The notes beneath the pieces were generated by a model, which was given only the letters and a program-made list of their open reading frames with translations, ran no database searches and was not told where the DNA came from. Of a DNA stretch of 51,787 bases, positions 8,544 to 16,402 are shown one piece after another. Origin of the DNA: Alphaproteobacteria bacterium (GTDB lineage: Bacteria > Pseudomonadota > Alphaproteobacteria > Puniceispirillales > Puniceispirillaceae). Both the position numbers and the translations under genes were made by a program. Position 1 is the first letter of the stretch. Every line of letters starts with the position of its first letter. The stretch covers positions 1 through 51,787 of the forward strand of contig RFZL01000014.1 of assembly GCA_009920665.1 (NCBI GenBank). Reading direction: 5' to 3'.

Positions 8544-8630
8544 AGTTACGGGACAGGCTTATACGCCGTTGATCCAGACTTCCCCTTCCTTACCGTTCCA
8601 TATGGCTGACTAAGCAGCATTGGAGGTAAC

Positions 8631-9638
8631 ATGCGCACTTTGTTGATACCGGTCATGGCGATAGTCGCCGTGATGGTCACATCCCTTTCGCTACAGGCGG
8701 CCGAAACGCCCGTGCTGACGATCTACACCTATGATTCCTTTGCCTCGGAATGGGGGCCGGGCCCGGCCATTGAAAAGACGTTTGAGGCCGAATGTGCCTG
8801 TGATGTGAATTTCGTCGCTCTCGACAGCTCCATCGGCATTCTTGGCCGTGTGCAGCTTGAGGGTCCTTCCTCAAAAGCTGACATCGTGCTTGGCCTTGAC
8901 ACCAACCTGATGAAAACCGCGCGTGATACGGGCCTGTTCGCACCGCATGGTGTGTCTCTAGACGGCCGCACCTCCCTTCCTGTTGCGTTCGCCGATGATC
9001 ATTTCGTGCCGTTCGACTGGGGCTATTTCGCCTTTGTCTATAACAGCGAGGCAATGGCAACGCCCCCAACATCCCTGAAGGCACTTGTAAACGCGCCTGA
9101 CGATATCAGGATCGTCATCCAGGATCCCCGCACCTCCACCCCGGGCCTCGGCCTGTTGCTATGGGTGCGTTCTGTCTATGGTGATGATGCTGGCGAAGCC
9201 TGGGCCAGCCTTTCACCAAGAATCGTCACCGTCACCAAGGGCTGGTGGGACGCCTATTCGATGTTCCTCGACGGCGAAGCCGATATGGTTCTGTCCTACT
9301 CGACCTCACCTGCCTATCACATTGTTGTGGATGGCACCGACAAATACAGGGCAGCCGCCTTTGACGAGGGCCACTATATGCAGGTCGAGGTGGCTGCGAT
9401 GTTGAAGAACGCACCGCAACCTGAACTTGCCCGCCAATTCATGGATTTCATCCTGTCTTCGGATTTCCAGTCCGTGATCCCGACAAAGAACTGGATGTAT
9501 CCGGCCGGCAAGGCTGATCTGCCGGAGGCTTTCGACGGTCTGATCCAGCCGGTCGAGGCACGTCTCTATTCGCCTGAAGATGTGGCGGCAAACAAGTCCG
9601 CCTGGGTTGGCGAGTGGCAGCGCGCGCTCAGCCAATAG
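8631..9638 (+). CDS. thiB: Thiamine/TPP ABC transporter, substrate-binding protein
   Basis: Periplasmic binding protein that delivers thiamine, thiamine phosphate or TPP to ThiP. A signal peptide of about 23 residues ends LSLQAA. The mature protein starts LTIYTYDSFASEWGPG, a typical ThiB N-terminus, and the IVLGLDTNL, PFDWGYFAFVYN and WMYPA segments match the family. At 335 aa it has normal length. The SD GGAGG lies 6 nt before the ATG. The upstream TPP riboswitch and downstream thiPQ fix the function well. Its 3' end overlaps thiP by 25 nt. Confidence 0.95.
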   Translation: MRTLLIPVMAIVAVMVTSLSLQAAETPVLTIYTYDSFASEWGPGPAIEKTFEAECACDVNFVALDSSIGILGRVQLEGPSSKADIVLGLDTNLMKTARDTGLFAPHGVSLDGRTSLPVAFADDHFVPFDWGYFAFVYNSEAMATPPTSLKALVNAPDDIRIVIQDPRTSTPGLGLLLWVRSVYGDDAGEAWASLSPRIVTVTKGWWDAYSMFLDGEADMVLSYSTSPAYHIVVDGTDKYRAAAFDEGHYMQVEVAAMLKNAPQPELARQFMDFILSSDFQSVIPTKNWMYPAGKADLPEAFDGLIQPVEARLYSPEDVAANKSAWVGEWQRALSQ

Positions 9639-11242
9639 CGCTCTGGCGGCGGCCGGGGCCAATCTCACTGGTTGGTCTCGGAATCGCCATTGGATTGCTC
9701 GCCCTTGCTTTGGCGGCCATCGGCGCGCTGGTTTCGGTCGCCGGTCACGGTCCGGCGGGCGTTGGCGGCAACATCCTCCGCGTCGCGGCCTTCACCGCGA
9801 TGCAGGCCAGTCTGTCCACCCTGCTCGCTCTCGCCCTCGCCCTTCCCGTAGCGCGTGCCTGCTGGCGCCGCGCCGCGACATGGCGCGCTGGCTGGCTGTT
9901 GCCGTTCTCGTTCCTGCCGGTGGTGATGCCGACAACGGTCGCGGCAACCGGTCTTATAGGTGTGTGGGGACAGCGCGGGTTTGTCTCGGACTATCTTGCC
10001 TTGCTGGGGCTTGACAGGCTGCCGCCGATCTATGGGCTTGGCGCGGTCCTGCTGGCGCATGTATTTTTCAACGCTCCTCTGATGCTGCGCGTGCTGAATG
10101 GCGCGCTGACCAGCGTGCCGGCATCACAATGGCGCCTCTCGGCGCAATGGGGACTGTCCGAGTGGGAGCGGTTCCGGCAGATCGAATGGCCGGCGCTGCG
10201 GCCGGTGATCCCGGGTTTGCTGGCGCTGGTGTTCCTTCTGTGTTTCACCTCCTTTTCCCTCATCCTGATGCTTGGCGGCGGGCCCGCAGTGACGACGCTC
10301 GAGGTCAATATCTACACGGCGCTACGGTTCGATTTCGATCTGGCGCTGGCCGGCAAACTGGCGCTTCTGCAACTTGTGATCTGCGGCGCTGTTGTGGTCC
10401 TGCTGACGCGTCTGACCGGCAGGTCATGGGCCGCCACCCCGCGGCCCACACATGGTGTGCCCCATCAAAAAGGCGATACATCAACACTCTGCCGTAGCGT
10501 CGACGCTCTGGCACTGGCGCTGTTCATCATCATTACCATGCTGCCCGTTATCGCGATCCTTGTGCGCGGGCTGGGGCCATATCTGATCGTGGTGAGCGAA
10601 TGGCCTGCCCTTTACCGAGCGACCGTCACCTCACTTGTCATCGCGCTGTCATCAGGCAGCCTTGCGACCATGATCGCCTTGGTCCTTGCCAGCGCGCGAA
10701 CGCGTCGCAGTGATGCCGGGCTGGCCGTATGGCCGCTCGACCTCTCGATCTCGCTTTATCTCGCCGTGTCGGCGATTGTTCTGGGAACCGGGCTGTTCAT
10801 TCTGCTGCGGCAGGTGGCGGATGTGTTCCTGCTGGCACCACTGTTGGTGACGGTTGGTAACATGCTGATCGCCCTGCCCTTCGCCTACCGGGTCCTTGAA
10901 GGTCGGTTGGCGGCCCTTGCGACAGCGCATGACAGGCTATGTGCCGGGCTTGGCCTTCGCGGCTGGCGCCGCCTACGGCGGGTCACCCTTCCCGCCATCG
11001 CGCCGGAACTTGGTTTTGCCGCCGGTCTGTCCTCGGCCTTGTCCCTTGGCGACATGACGATCGTGGCGCTGTTCGGCAGCCAACAATTTCAAACCCTGCC
11101 ATGGCTTCTCTATCAGACAATGGCGCGTTATCGTGCCGGCGAAGCTGCAGCGCTGTCGCTGTGGTTGCTTACTTTGACATTTCTGCTGTTCATGGGGTTC
11201 ACGCTCGCGGCGAGAATGCTGGGGAGGCGCCGTCATGCTTGA
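9614..11242 (+). CDS. thiP: Thiamine ABC transporter permease
   Basis: Inner-membrane permease with two fused BPD_transp_1 halves, as in ThiP/FbpB. About twelve hydrophobic helices run over 542 aa, with an EAA-type loop in each half (SEWERFRQIEWPALRPVIPG near 190 and LRGWRRLRRVTLPAIAPELG near 455) where ThiQ docks. The start is GTG 9614 inside the thiB 3' end; no better in-frame start precedes the first helix. It overlaps thiQ by 8 nt, so the three cistrons are probably translationally coupled. Confidence 0.94.
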   Translation: MAARAQPIALWRRPGPISLVGLGIAIGLLALALAAIGALVSVAGHGPAGVGGNILRVAAFTAMQASLSTLLALALALPVARACWRRAATWRAGWLLPFSFLPVVMPTTVAATGLIGVWGQRGFVSDYLALLGLDRLPPIYGLGAVLLAHVFFNAPLMLRVLNGALTSVPASQWRLSAQWGLSEWERFRQIEWPALRPVIPGLLALVFLLCFTSFSLILMLGGGPAVTTLEVNIYTALRFDFDLALAGKLALLQLVICGAVVVLLTRLTGRSWAATPRPTHGVPHQKGDTSTLCRSVDALALALFIIITMLPVIAILVRGLGPYLIVVSEWPALYRATVTSLVIALSSGSLATMIALVLASARTRRSDAGLAVWPLDLSISLYLAVSAIVLGTGLFILLRQVADVFLLAPLLVTVGNMLIALPFAYRVLEGRLAALATAHDRLCAGLGLRGWRRLRRVTLPAIAPELGFAAGLSSALSLGDMTIVALFGSQQFQTLPWLLYQTMARYRAGEAAALSLWLLTLTFLLFMGFTLAARMLGRRRHA

Positions 11243-11843
11243 AGTCGACAGACTTTCCTTTGAACGCCCCGGCGGGTTGGCATTTCACTATGATTTCACC
11301 CTTGCCGCTGGCGAGATTCTTGCGGTCCAGGGTCCCTCGGGCGTTGGCAAGACTACCCTTCTCGACCTGATCGCCGGGTTCGAGTCACACTTAACCGGGC
11401 GACTCGCCTGGGATGGCATCGAGTTTTCCACCCTTCCGCCATGGGAGCGTCCCGTCACCACCGTCTTTCAGTCCGACAATCTGTTCGCCCATCTGTCATG
11501 TCGCGAGAACGTCACCATCGCCCTTGACGGTGCCACAATCGCGGCCACGGAGGTGGATGGCGCCTTCGCCCGCCTTGATATAGACGGTTTGCAAGCACGC
11601 CTGCCCGAGGAAATCTCCGGCGGCCAGCAACAGCGTGTGGCGCTTGTCCGCGCACTGCTTCGTGACCGGCCGATCCTGCTGCTGGATGAAAGCTTCAGCG
11701 CCCTTGACTGGCCGACGCGACGCGGTTGTTTCGATGCTTTACAGGAAATCGCGACGACACGTCGGATGGCGGTGATTTTCGTCAGCCATGATGAACGTGA
11801 TGCGGCCTATCTGGAGTGCGACGTGCTGAAACTCGACCGCTAA
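11235..11843 (+). CDS. thiQ: Thiamine ABC transporter ATP-binding protein
   Basis: ATPase that powers ThiBP. Walker A GPSGVGKT is at 33-40, the Q-loop is in VFQSDNLFAHL, the signature ISGGQQQRV starts near 127, Walker B LLLDES lies near 152, and the H-loop is VSHDERD. At 202 aa it is slightly shorter than the E. coli protein and has no regulatory C-terminal domain, as usual for ThiQ. It ends the riboswitch-controlled operon and converges on the M48 peptidase gene 21 nt away. Confidence 0.94.
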   Translation: MLEVDRLSFERPGGLAFHYDFTLAAGEILAVQGPSGVGKTTLLDLIAGFESHLTGRLAWDGIEFSTLPPWERPVTTVFQSDNLFAHLSCRENVTIALDGATIAATEVDGAFARLDIDGLQARLPEEISGGQQQRVALVRALLRDRPILLLDESFSALDWPTRRGCFDALQEIATTRRMAVIFVSHDERDAAYLECDVLKLDR

Positions 11844-11844
11844 C

Positions 11845-11863
11845 CCGTCTGCTGTGCCGACGG
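11845..11863. terminator. Weak hairpin between convergent thiQ and the M48 gene
   Basis: CCGTC (11845-11849) pairs with GACGG (11859-11863) around a 9-nt loop, in the 21-nt space between two convergent genes. There is no U-tract, so terminator function rests on position only. Confidence 0.3.
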
Positions 11864-11864
11864 C

Positions 11865-12893
11865 CTAGTTTGTCAGAGCCTCGATCCGGTTACGAAATGA
11901 CGGGTGTGTGGCCAGCAACCCGCCACCATCGCACAACCCGCCACATTCTTGCTGAAGTTTGCTGAAGAACCGAGGCAGCGCCCCGGCATCACGGCCAAGC
12001 CTTTGCATCCAGTCAGCCGACACATGATCAGCCTCCAGTTCAAACGCGCGTGACTGGCTGGACAGAACGAGGTTCCCACCAAATCCGACAATTTCCTCGA
12101 TGACTGACTCATCCGCGCCGACGATCATGCCGACTGCAATGGCCACGACAGCACTGCGCATGATCTGACGCAGCGCGTGTTGTTCCACAACATGACCGAA
12201 TTCATGCGCCAGGACGGCCAGAACGACATCCTCGTCATTGGCAAAGGTCACAAGTTCATCCAGCAGTACGATGTCATGCCCGGGCAGCGCGAAGGCATTC
12301 GGGCCGATAGCCGGCGCATGCCTGAAATGCAGCCTCGTATCGGCGAATGCGGGCGGCGCAAGCAGACGCAGTCTCTCGAATTCACCGGTCAGTCGCTGCC
12401 GCGTCTCATCCGGCAGGCGGCTGTCTTCAAGCAAGGCCAGGTCAAGCTGCGCCAGCACAAGCCCGGAGGCCCGTTCAACAAGCGTATCCGGTATCAGGCG
12501 TGCCAGAAAATCACCGGCCGGGGCAATGGCCAGACGTAACCCGGCAAGTGCCAGCAGAAACAGAACGGACAGTAGCAGAACCCCTCGCCAGCCAACTGTC
12601 TCAAGCCTTGTCAGCCACGATCCCAACCGGGCCGGCTCTGGAAAAAACCGCTCCAACGGGGCCGTGTCCATATCTGCGGGCAGTCGCAGGACATCGCCTG
12701 TCGAGAGGCGTAGGCGCAGATCACCGCCACCGACTTTCGGCAGCACATGAGCGATCGTCACAGGTGTCGAACCGGCCATATCCGCGCGCGTCAGGATCAG
12801 CGTAGCACCGCCCTCACCGGCATCCGCGACACGCAAGGTCGCCCCTACCAGCGCGGTGGTTCCCGCTTTTGTCAGACGGCCTTGAAACTGCAT
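11865..12893 (-). CDS. M48-family metallopeptidase, membrane anchored
   Basis: Zinc peptidase with HEFGH at residues 230-234 and a probable third ligand Glu in FELEADHVSADW downstream. An N-terminal beta-rich region of about 95 residues precedes one clear membrane helix at about 103-123; the catalytic domain follows at 140-342. This arrangement resembles BepA/HtpX-like enzymes involved in envelope quality control, but the substrate is unknown. The stop codon of the upstream DUF898 gene is 2 nt before this ATG, so the two are co-transcribed. DUF898-M48 pairing recurs in proteobacteria, which suggests a joint envelope role. Confidence 0.88.
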   Translation of the reverse strand: MQFQGRLTKAGTTALVGATLRVADAGEGGATLILTRADMAGSTPVTIAHVLPKVGGGDLRLRLSTGDVLRLPADMDTAPLERFFPEPARLGSWLTRLETVGWRGVLLLSVLFLLALAGLRLAIAPAGDFLARLIPDTLVERASGLVLAQLDLALLEDSRLPDETRQRLTGEFERLRLLAPPAFADTRLHFRHAPAIGPNAFALPGHDIVLLDELVTFANDEDVVLAVLAHEFGHVVEQHALRQIMRSAVVAIAVGMIVGADESVIEEIVGFGGNLVLSSQSRAFELEADHVSADWMQRLGRDAGALPRFFSKLQQECGGLCDGGGLLATHPSFRNRIEALTN

Positions 12894-12895
12894 GT

Positions 12896-13969
12896 CTAGA
12901 AACTGATCTCCAGCCCTCCTGCCTCACCCACAGCATCGCCGATCGAACTGCCGGCCTGTATCTGACGGTCGAGGAATCCCTGCATATCCGCGACAGGCCG
13001 GATTTCTGTGTTGCGGGTCAGATAGCGATATTGTCTGACCTGTGCCCAGGGCACGAGCAGGCCAAGCGTGACCACGCAGAGAACAAGATTGCTGACGGCA
13101 ATCCAGGCAAGGCCAGGTCCGGAGACGCGCGAGCGGAAACGTACCCCGCCCTGCAGGCGCAATGCATTGACCATGATATTGCGGGTAAGCGCACGGTAAT
13201 AGCCGCCAACCAGCAGAAAAATCAGGAACAGCAATACCGGGACAAGATAGATGATTGCTGCACCGATTCCATCGCCGAGGATATATGCCAGACCGTCGAT
13301 TGTGGGTGGGTCAGCCACAAGCGAACCATCGATTGCGAAAACCGCAAGAATTGTCAGGCCTGCAACCAATCCGATCAGCAGGACTGACAGAAGCAGCGCC
13401 CGCAACCCGGCACCATAATAGTGAGCAAGCTGACCTTTTCCAGAGAACCGGGCCGTACCAAACCTGTAGTTGCGGGCCACATATTCGCGCATTCCCCTTG
13501 ATGCCAGCGGCAACAGAATGCCAAGGCTGAGCAAGCCGATAAGGGGTAGAAGAAACAGGTACCAGGCTGATCCGAAATAGCTGCCTGAAAAATCGAATCG
13601 TACATCCCGCCAGGCAAGATTACGGGCATTGAAGCGCATTGACCGGTTGATCGCCCAGGGATAGACCGCGACAAGGGCAAGGCTGAAGCCTTCCTGCAGG
13701 AACGGGACGCCCAGCACCGGCAATGCATAAAACCCGATCAGGATCAGTGTCACCACACTCCACCCCTTGAACAGATCAAGTCCGGTGGCGAGATAATCAA
13801 ACCCGTCGCCAAGAATGCGCGTATTGTTATGGAAAAAACGCCGTTTGCGAACGCGTGCCCAGGGTGTCCATATTCCGACGGTCAACAGGATGAGCAGGAT
13901 ATTCACGAATTGAATGCCGAAGAATTCCCGCGCGGTGCCGCTGAACTCCAACGCGGTAAATCTGTTCAC
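12896..13969 (-). CDS. DUF898 (YjgN-family) membrane protein
   Basis: Integral membrane protein of unknown function. The FSGTAREFFGIQFVNILL start, the TVGIWTPWARVRKRRFF segment and its later echo LLVPWAQVRQYRYL are the DUF898 signature, which occurs twice in the protein. Six or more hydrophobic helices are visible. I chose the GTG at 13969 because AAAGGA lies 7 nt upstream and the family homology begins right after it. The frame stays open back to 14224, but those extra 85 residues are low in hydrophobicity, rich in Arg/Gly/Ser and unlike the family. Coupled to the downstream M48 gene. Confidence 0.83.
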   Translation of the reverse strand: MNRFTALEFSGTAREFFGIQFVNILLILLTVGIWTPWARVRKRRFFHNNTRILGDGFDYLATGLDLFKGWSVVTLILIGFYALPVLGVPFLQEGFSLALVAVYPWAINRSMRFNARNLAWRDVRFDFSGSYFGSAWYLFLLPLIGLLSLGILLPLASRGMREYVARNYRFGTARFSGKGQLAHYYGAGLRALLLSVLLIGLVAGLTILAVFAIDGSLVADPPTIDGLAYILGDGIGAAIIYLVPVLLFLIFLLVGGYYRALTRNIMVNALRLQGGVRFRSRVSGPGLAWIAVSNLVLCVVTLGLLVPWAQVRQYRYLTRNTEIRPVADMQGFLDRQIQAGSSIGDAVGEAGGLEISF

Positions 13970-14291
13970 TGGCCGGTCCTTTCGCGACGAGGCGCTGCCA
14001 TGACGCGGTGTTTTTCCGTCAGTGCCACCGGCACCGGAAGGAAGTGTCACAAAGGGATTTTGTAGCTTCTCAGACACTCTTTTCCACGCTTTCCCTTGAT
14101 CGCGACCGTTTGATTCACGTTGATGAATTGCCCGGGTCTCAGTTCGCCCGGGACCGGCAAACTGCATCACCCTACATCGCCATCGACGCCAATGCCAAGC
14201 AACCGTGAAGTTGCCACAGAGCAATCAATCACCTTCGTCACATCTGTGTGATTAGTACTTTACGATTAATTAATAAAGGTAGAGCTAACTT

Positions 14292-14362
14292 GTTACCTGA
14301 CGGCGGCGCCGGGCATTCCTCCACCCGGTGCCGCGGTCACCAAAGGCAGATGTAACAAGGAG
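14292..14362 (+). promoter_or_regulatory. Folded 5' leader of the 67-aa gene
   Basis: GCGGCGCCGGG (14303-14313) pairs with CCCGGTGCCGC (14324-14334) in an 11-bp helix with one G-U pair. Across a G-G mismatch it extends with TGAC (14298-14301) and GTCA (14336-14339). An outer helix is possible between GTTAC (14292-14296) and GTAAC (14352-14356), which directly abuts the Shine-Dalgarno AAGGAG (14357-14362). The apical loop (14314-14323) contains CTCC, complementary to GGAG of the SD. No U-tract follows, so it is not a terminator. Upstream, 13970-14291 holds only the divergent promoters; it is A+T rich at 14245-14280. Confidence 0.6.
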
Positions 14363-14368
14363 TTTCCC

Positions 14369-14572
14369 ATGGCCGAAATAGCTGTTTCCTTCTTCAGCGA
14401 ACCGAATGCAGATAGCCGCACGCGCCGCGTTTCCTTCCCTTGCGCGGCGCCAAGTCAGCTTCATCATGACATTCGTTCGGCAATGCGGGGTCGCGAGTTC
14501 TTCGCCTGTTACATGGCGCCCGAAGGCGGTGTCGTTGCGCTCGACCGTCAGGGCGTCACTGTCAACATCTGA
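14369..14572 (+). CDS. Small protein of unknown function (67 aa)
   Basis: I do not recognise this protein. It begins MAEIAVSFFSEPN, contains a Cys-Ala-Ala-Pro stretch and a second Cys (FFACYM), and ends GGVVALDRQGVTVNI, which looks like two short beta-strands. There is no signal peptide or membrane helix. Support for a real gene is strong for its size: AAGGAG lies 6 nt before the ATG, the leader is highly structured, and a near-perfect intrinsic terminator starts 26 nt after the stop. It is therefore a single-gene transcription unit. Neighbours are DUF898 (divergent) and tRNA-Lys (convergent), which give no functional clue. Confidence 0.75.
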   Translation: MAEIAVSFFSEPNADSRTRRVSFPCAAPSQLHHDIRSAMRGREFFACYMAPEGGVVALDRQGVTVNI

Positions 14573-14598
14573 CTGCTCTTCTCCCGGCAGTTGGATGT

Positions 14599-14632
14599 CA
14601 CCCCTTGGCCAGGAATGGTCGGGGGGTGTTTT
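14599..14632 (+). terminator. Intrinsic terminator after the 67-aa gene
   Basis: A 13-bp stem (14599-14611 with 14616-14628, including three G-U pairs) closes a GGAA tetraloop and is followed by TTTT. This is one of the clearest terminators in the window. Confidence 0.88.
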
Positions 14633-14669
14633 CACTTTCTGGAAAGTTCACCCATGGTCAGCGTCCAAC

Positions 14670-14704
14670 AAAAAAGCCGGCATAATCACAAGGATTACAC
14701 CGGC
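14670..14704 (-). terminator. Intrinsic terminator of tRNA-Lys
   Basis: On the minus strand GCCGGTGTAATC and GATTATGCCGGC form a 12-bp stem with a 5-nt loop, followed by six T. It starts 7 nt past the CCA end of the tRNA, so the tRNA is the last or only gene of its transcript. Confidence 0.9.
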
Positions 14705-14710
14705 CTTTAA

Positions 14711-14786
14711 TGGTGAGCGCGACAGGATTCGAACCTGTGACCCAGTGATTAAAAGTCACTTGCTCTACCAACTGAGCTACGCGCCC
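14711..14786 (-). tRNA. tRNA-Lys (anticodon TTT)
   Basis: A 76-nt cloverleaf on the minus strand starts GGGCGCG and ends CGCGCTCACCA. The acceptor stem pairs fully with one G-U. The D-arm reads GCTC-AGTTGGTAGA-GC, the anticodon loop is CTTTTAA with TTT, and the T-arm contains GGTTCGAATCC. The CCA is encoded. A strong terminator follows; the stretch 14787-14966 upstream should contain its promoter, but I see no convincing boxes. Confidence 0.98.
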
Positions 14787-14966
14787 GTGCCCGTCATGCC
14801 GTGGCAACACGGTCACCTGACCACGGGTCGCCCCGAATGGCCAGACCCTCGTATAAGGATTTGGTGATTCTGTGTCCACCCTTTTTTTCTTTGTCTGGCG
14901 CGCGGTTGCGCCCTGCCCTGCGGCACGCCTGAACCGGCCGGGTTGATGCCCTGTTCCTGCGGCAAC

Positions 14967-15518
14967 TCAAGTCGGCACCGAATCCTGCCTCAGGCGGAAA
15001 CAGTTCACAGCCACCCGCCGCTGCAATGGAATGGAGAAGATTTCATCCTGTCCGTCTGCAACGAAACCAAGCGCGCGAATCAAATTTTGCGAGCGCACAT
15101 TGTCGTGATTGGCGCTGGCAGCAAAACCGGTATATGGCGCGTGTTCGAGAATCTCCTCGATCACCGCCCTCACGGCACGAGGCATGATGCCTTGTCCCCA
15201 TACAGATCGGGACAACCAGAAGCCGAATTCGCGAAGGCCGGGCCGACGCATCGCCGGCACAAGTGACAGGCCGCCGACAAGCCGGTCATCGGCGCAGACA
15301 GCCAGCGCCAGTCTCGCCGTTGCATCCGTCGTCGCCAATGACCATTCACTATGTTCAGGCCACGCGAGATAGGCGTTCGCATGATCGATCCTGTAGGGAT
15401 GTGGGACGCTGGCAAGCCAACGCGCGACCTGCCAGTCATTGATACCGGCGACAAGGTCATCCCGGTCCGAAACCCGGAATGGTCGCACGGATATTCTGTC
15501 CATGATCTGAAGTTTCAT
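14967..15518 (-). CDS. GNAT-family N-acetyltransferase (RimJ/RimL-like)
   Basis: Acetyl-CoA-dependent acyltransferase with unknown substrate. The order of elements fits the RimJ-type Acetyltransf_3 fold: an N-terminal RPF strand, the EFGFWLSRSVWGQGIMPRAV stretch carrying the CoA pyrophosphate-binding loop, and SANHDNVRSQNLIRALGF near the C-terminus. At 183 aa it is a single-domain protein. ATG 15518 is used; ATG 15503 (MDRISVRPF) is an equally good start. It stands alone on this strand and converges on the tRNA-Lys promoter region. Confidence 0.85.
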   Translation of the reverse strand: MKLQIMDRISVRPFRVSDRDDLVAGINDWQVARWLASVPHPYRIDHANAYLAWPEHSEWSLATTDATARLALAVCADDRLVGGLSLVPAMRRPGLREFGFWLSRSVWGQGIMPRAVRAVIEEILEHAPYTGFAASANHDNVRSQNLIRALGFVADGQDEIFSIPLQRRVAVNCFRLRQDSVPT

Positions 15519-15552
15519 CAGCTTTTCAGCTCCCGCCCGAGTTTGGACGTTT

Positions 15553-15576
15553 TGCGGGAAGATATGCGGGAAGATA
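15553..15576. repeat. 12-bp direct duplication
   Basis: TGCGGGAAGATA occurs twice head to tail in the 205-nt spacer between the GNAT gene and the divergent MotA-like gene. It could be a recent slippage event or a doubled binding site. The rest of 15519-15723 shows no other structure that I can name. Confidence 0.6.
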
Positions 15577-15723
15577 TGATAGGGTTGTTTAAAGAATGGT
15601 GACTTGCCGCATCACAGGCACCGGTGGATTTACATTTCTGCGGATTGGAACAGCCACCGGTTAGAATTCAACGCGAACGCCACGATCAAAAACTACAAGC
15701 TTCAGCAATTGGGAGACTTCGGA

Positions 15724-16095
15724 ATGATAGCAATGATCACAGGCATTCTAGGCTCGCTTCTGGTCGTCATCGGCGCGGTCATGACCGTGTCATCGCCGGG
15801 TGTGCTCTTCGACATGCCGGCGGTCATTCTGGTGATTGCCCTGGCGCTGTTCTCGACGTTCGGTGCCAGCACGAAACTGCCACGGGCATCGCTGATCCGG
15901 CATTTTGGCCAGTCAGCCGTGCGCGCCGGCTGGATCGGCTTTCTCGTCGGTATCATCCTGATTTTCTCGATGGCCGACCCTTCGGCTCCGGATGTCATCG
16001 AATACCTTCTACGCGCCAGCGCCGTCGCAATGTTGACATTGCTCTATGGCTATGGACTCGACTATCTGGCGCGAATCATGTCACCGCGTGCCTGA
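15724..16095 (+). CDS. Small membrane protein, MotA/TolQ/ExbB-like
   Basis: A 123-aa protein of almost pure membrane character, with four hydrophobic helices at about 3-23, 29-48, 66-85 and 93-112. The N-terminus (MITGILGSLLVVIGAVMT) and the end (MLTLLYGYGLDYLARIMSP) resemble the first and last helices of MotA/TolQ/ExbB proton-channel subunits, but the large cytoplasmic domain between them is absent. No MotB/TolR/ExbD partner is nearby. The start is ATG 15724, with GGGAG 8 nt upstream; the frame extends back to 15604 without an SD. The family assignment is an inference from pattern only. Confidence 0.6.
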   Translation: MIAMITGILGSLLVVIGAVMTVSSPGVLFDMPAVILVIALALFSTFGASTKLPRASLIRHFGQSAVRAGWIGFLVGIILIFSMADPSAPDVIEYLLRASAVAMLTLLYGYGLDYLARIMSPRA

Positions 16096-16118
16096 TGGTG
16101 GGTAAACTATAATTTGTG

Positions 16119-16382
16119 TCACGCAGAATTGGTCCCCAACCCGCCTGATATCTGGCGCTGTTCAAGCGCGGTCAGAACGGCGGTAACAGAGGATACGGTA
16201 TATGGCACGAAGCAGGTTGCGATCATCTTGATCCAGCAGGCCGTGGTCAACGTGCCCGAAAAGATCAGGTCTCCATGGTTGATAAAGGCGAGAATAGTGC
16301 CGACAATGAGGGCTACAATCGCTGACCGCTTGGCAACCCTGCGACTGAAAAACACCGACGCCGCGAATTTTAGATCGAACAT
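16119..16382 (-). CDS. NrtS-like small membrane protein
   Basis: An 87-aa protein with two hydrophobic helices. Residues 16-65 (AKRSAIVALIVGTILAFINHG, then KMIATCFVPYTVSS) match the NrtS family pattern: an R/K-rich start, VGT.L..IN.GD, and a VPY..S motif. NrtS proteins have been linked to nitrate/nitrite transport in other bacteria, but no nitrate genes are present here and the role is unproven. The start is ATG 16382. The gene diverges from the 98-aa gene with only 20 nt between the two start codons, so each promoter must lie within the neighbouring gene. Confidence 0.65.
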   Translation of the reverse strand: MFDLKFAASVFFSRRVAKRSAIVALIVGTILAFINHGDLIFSGTLTTACWIKMIATCFVPYTVSSVTAVLTALEQRQISGGLGTNSA

Positions 16383-16402
16383 GAAATGAACCCGGAGACA
16401 CG

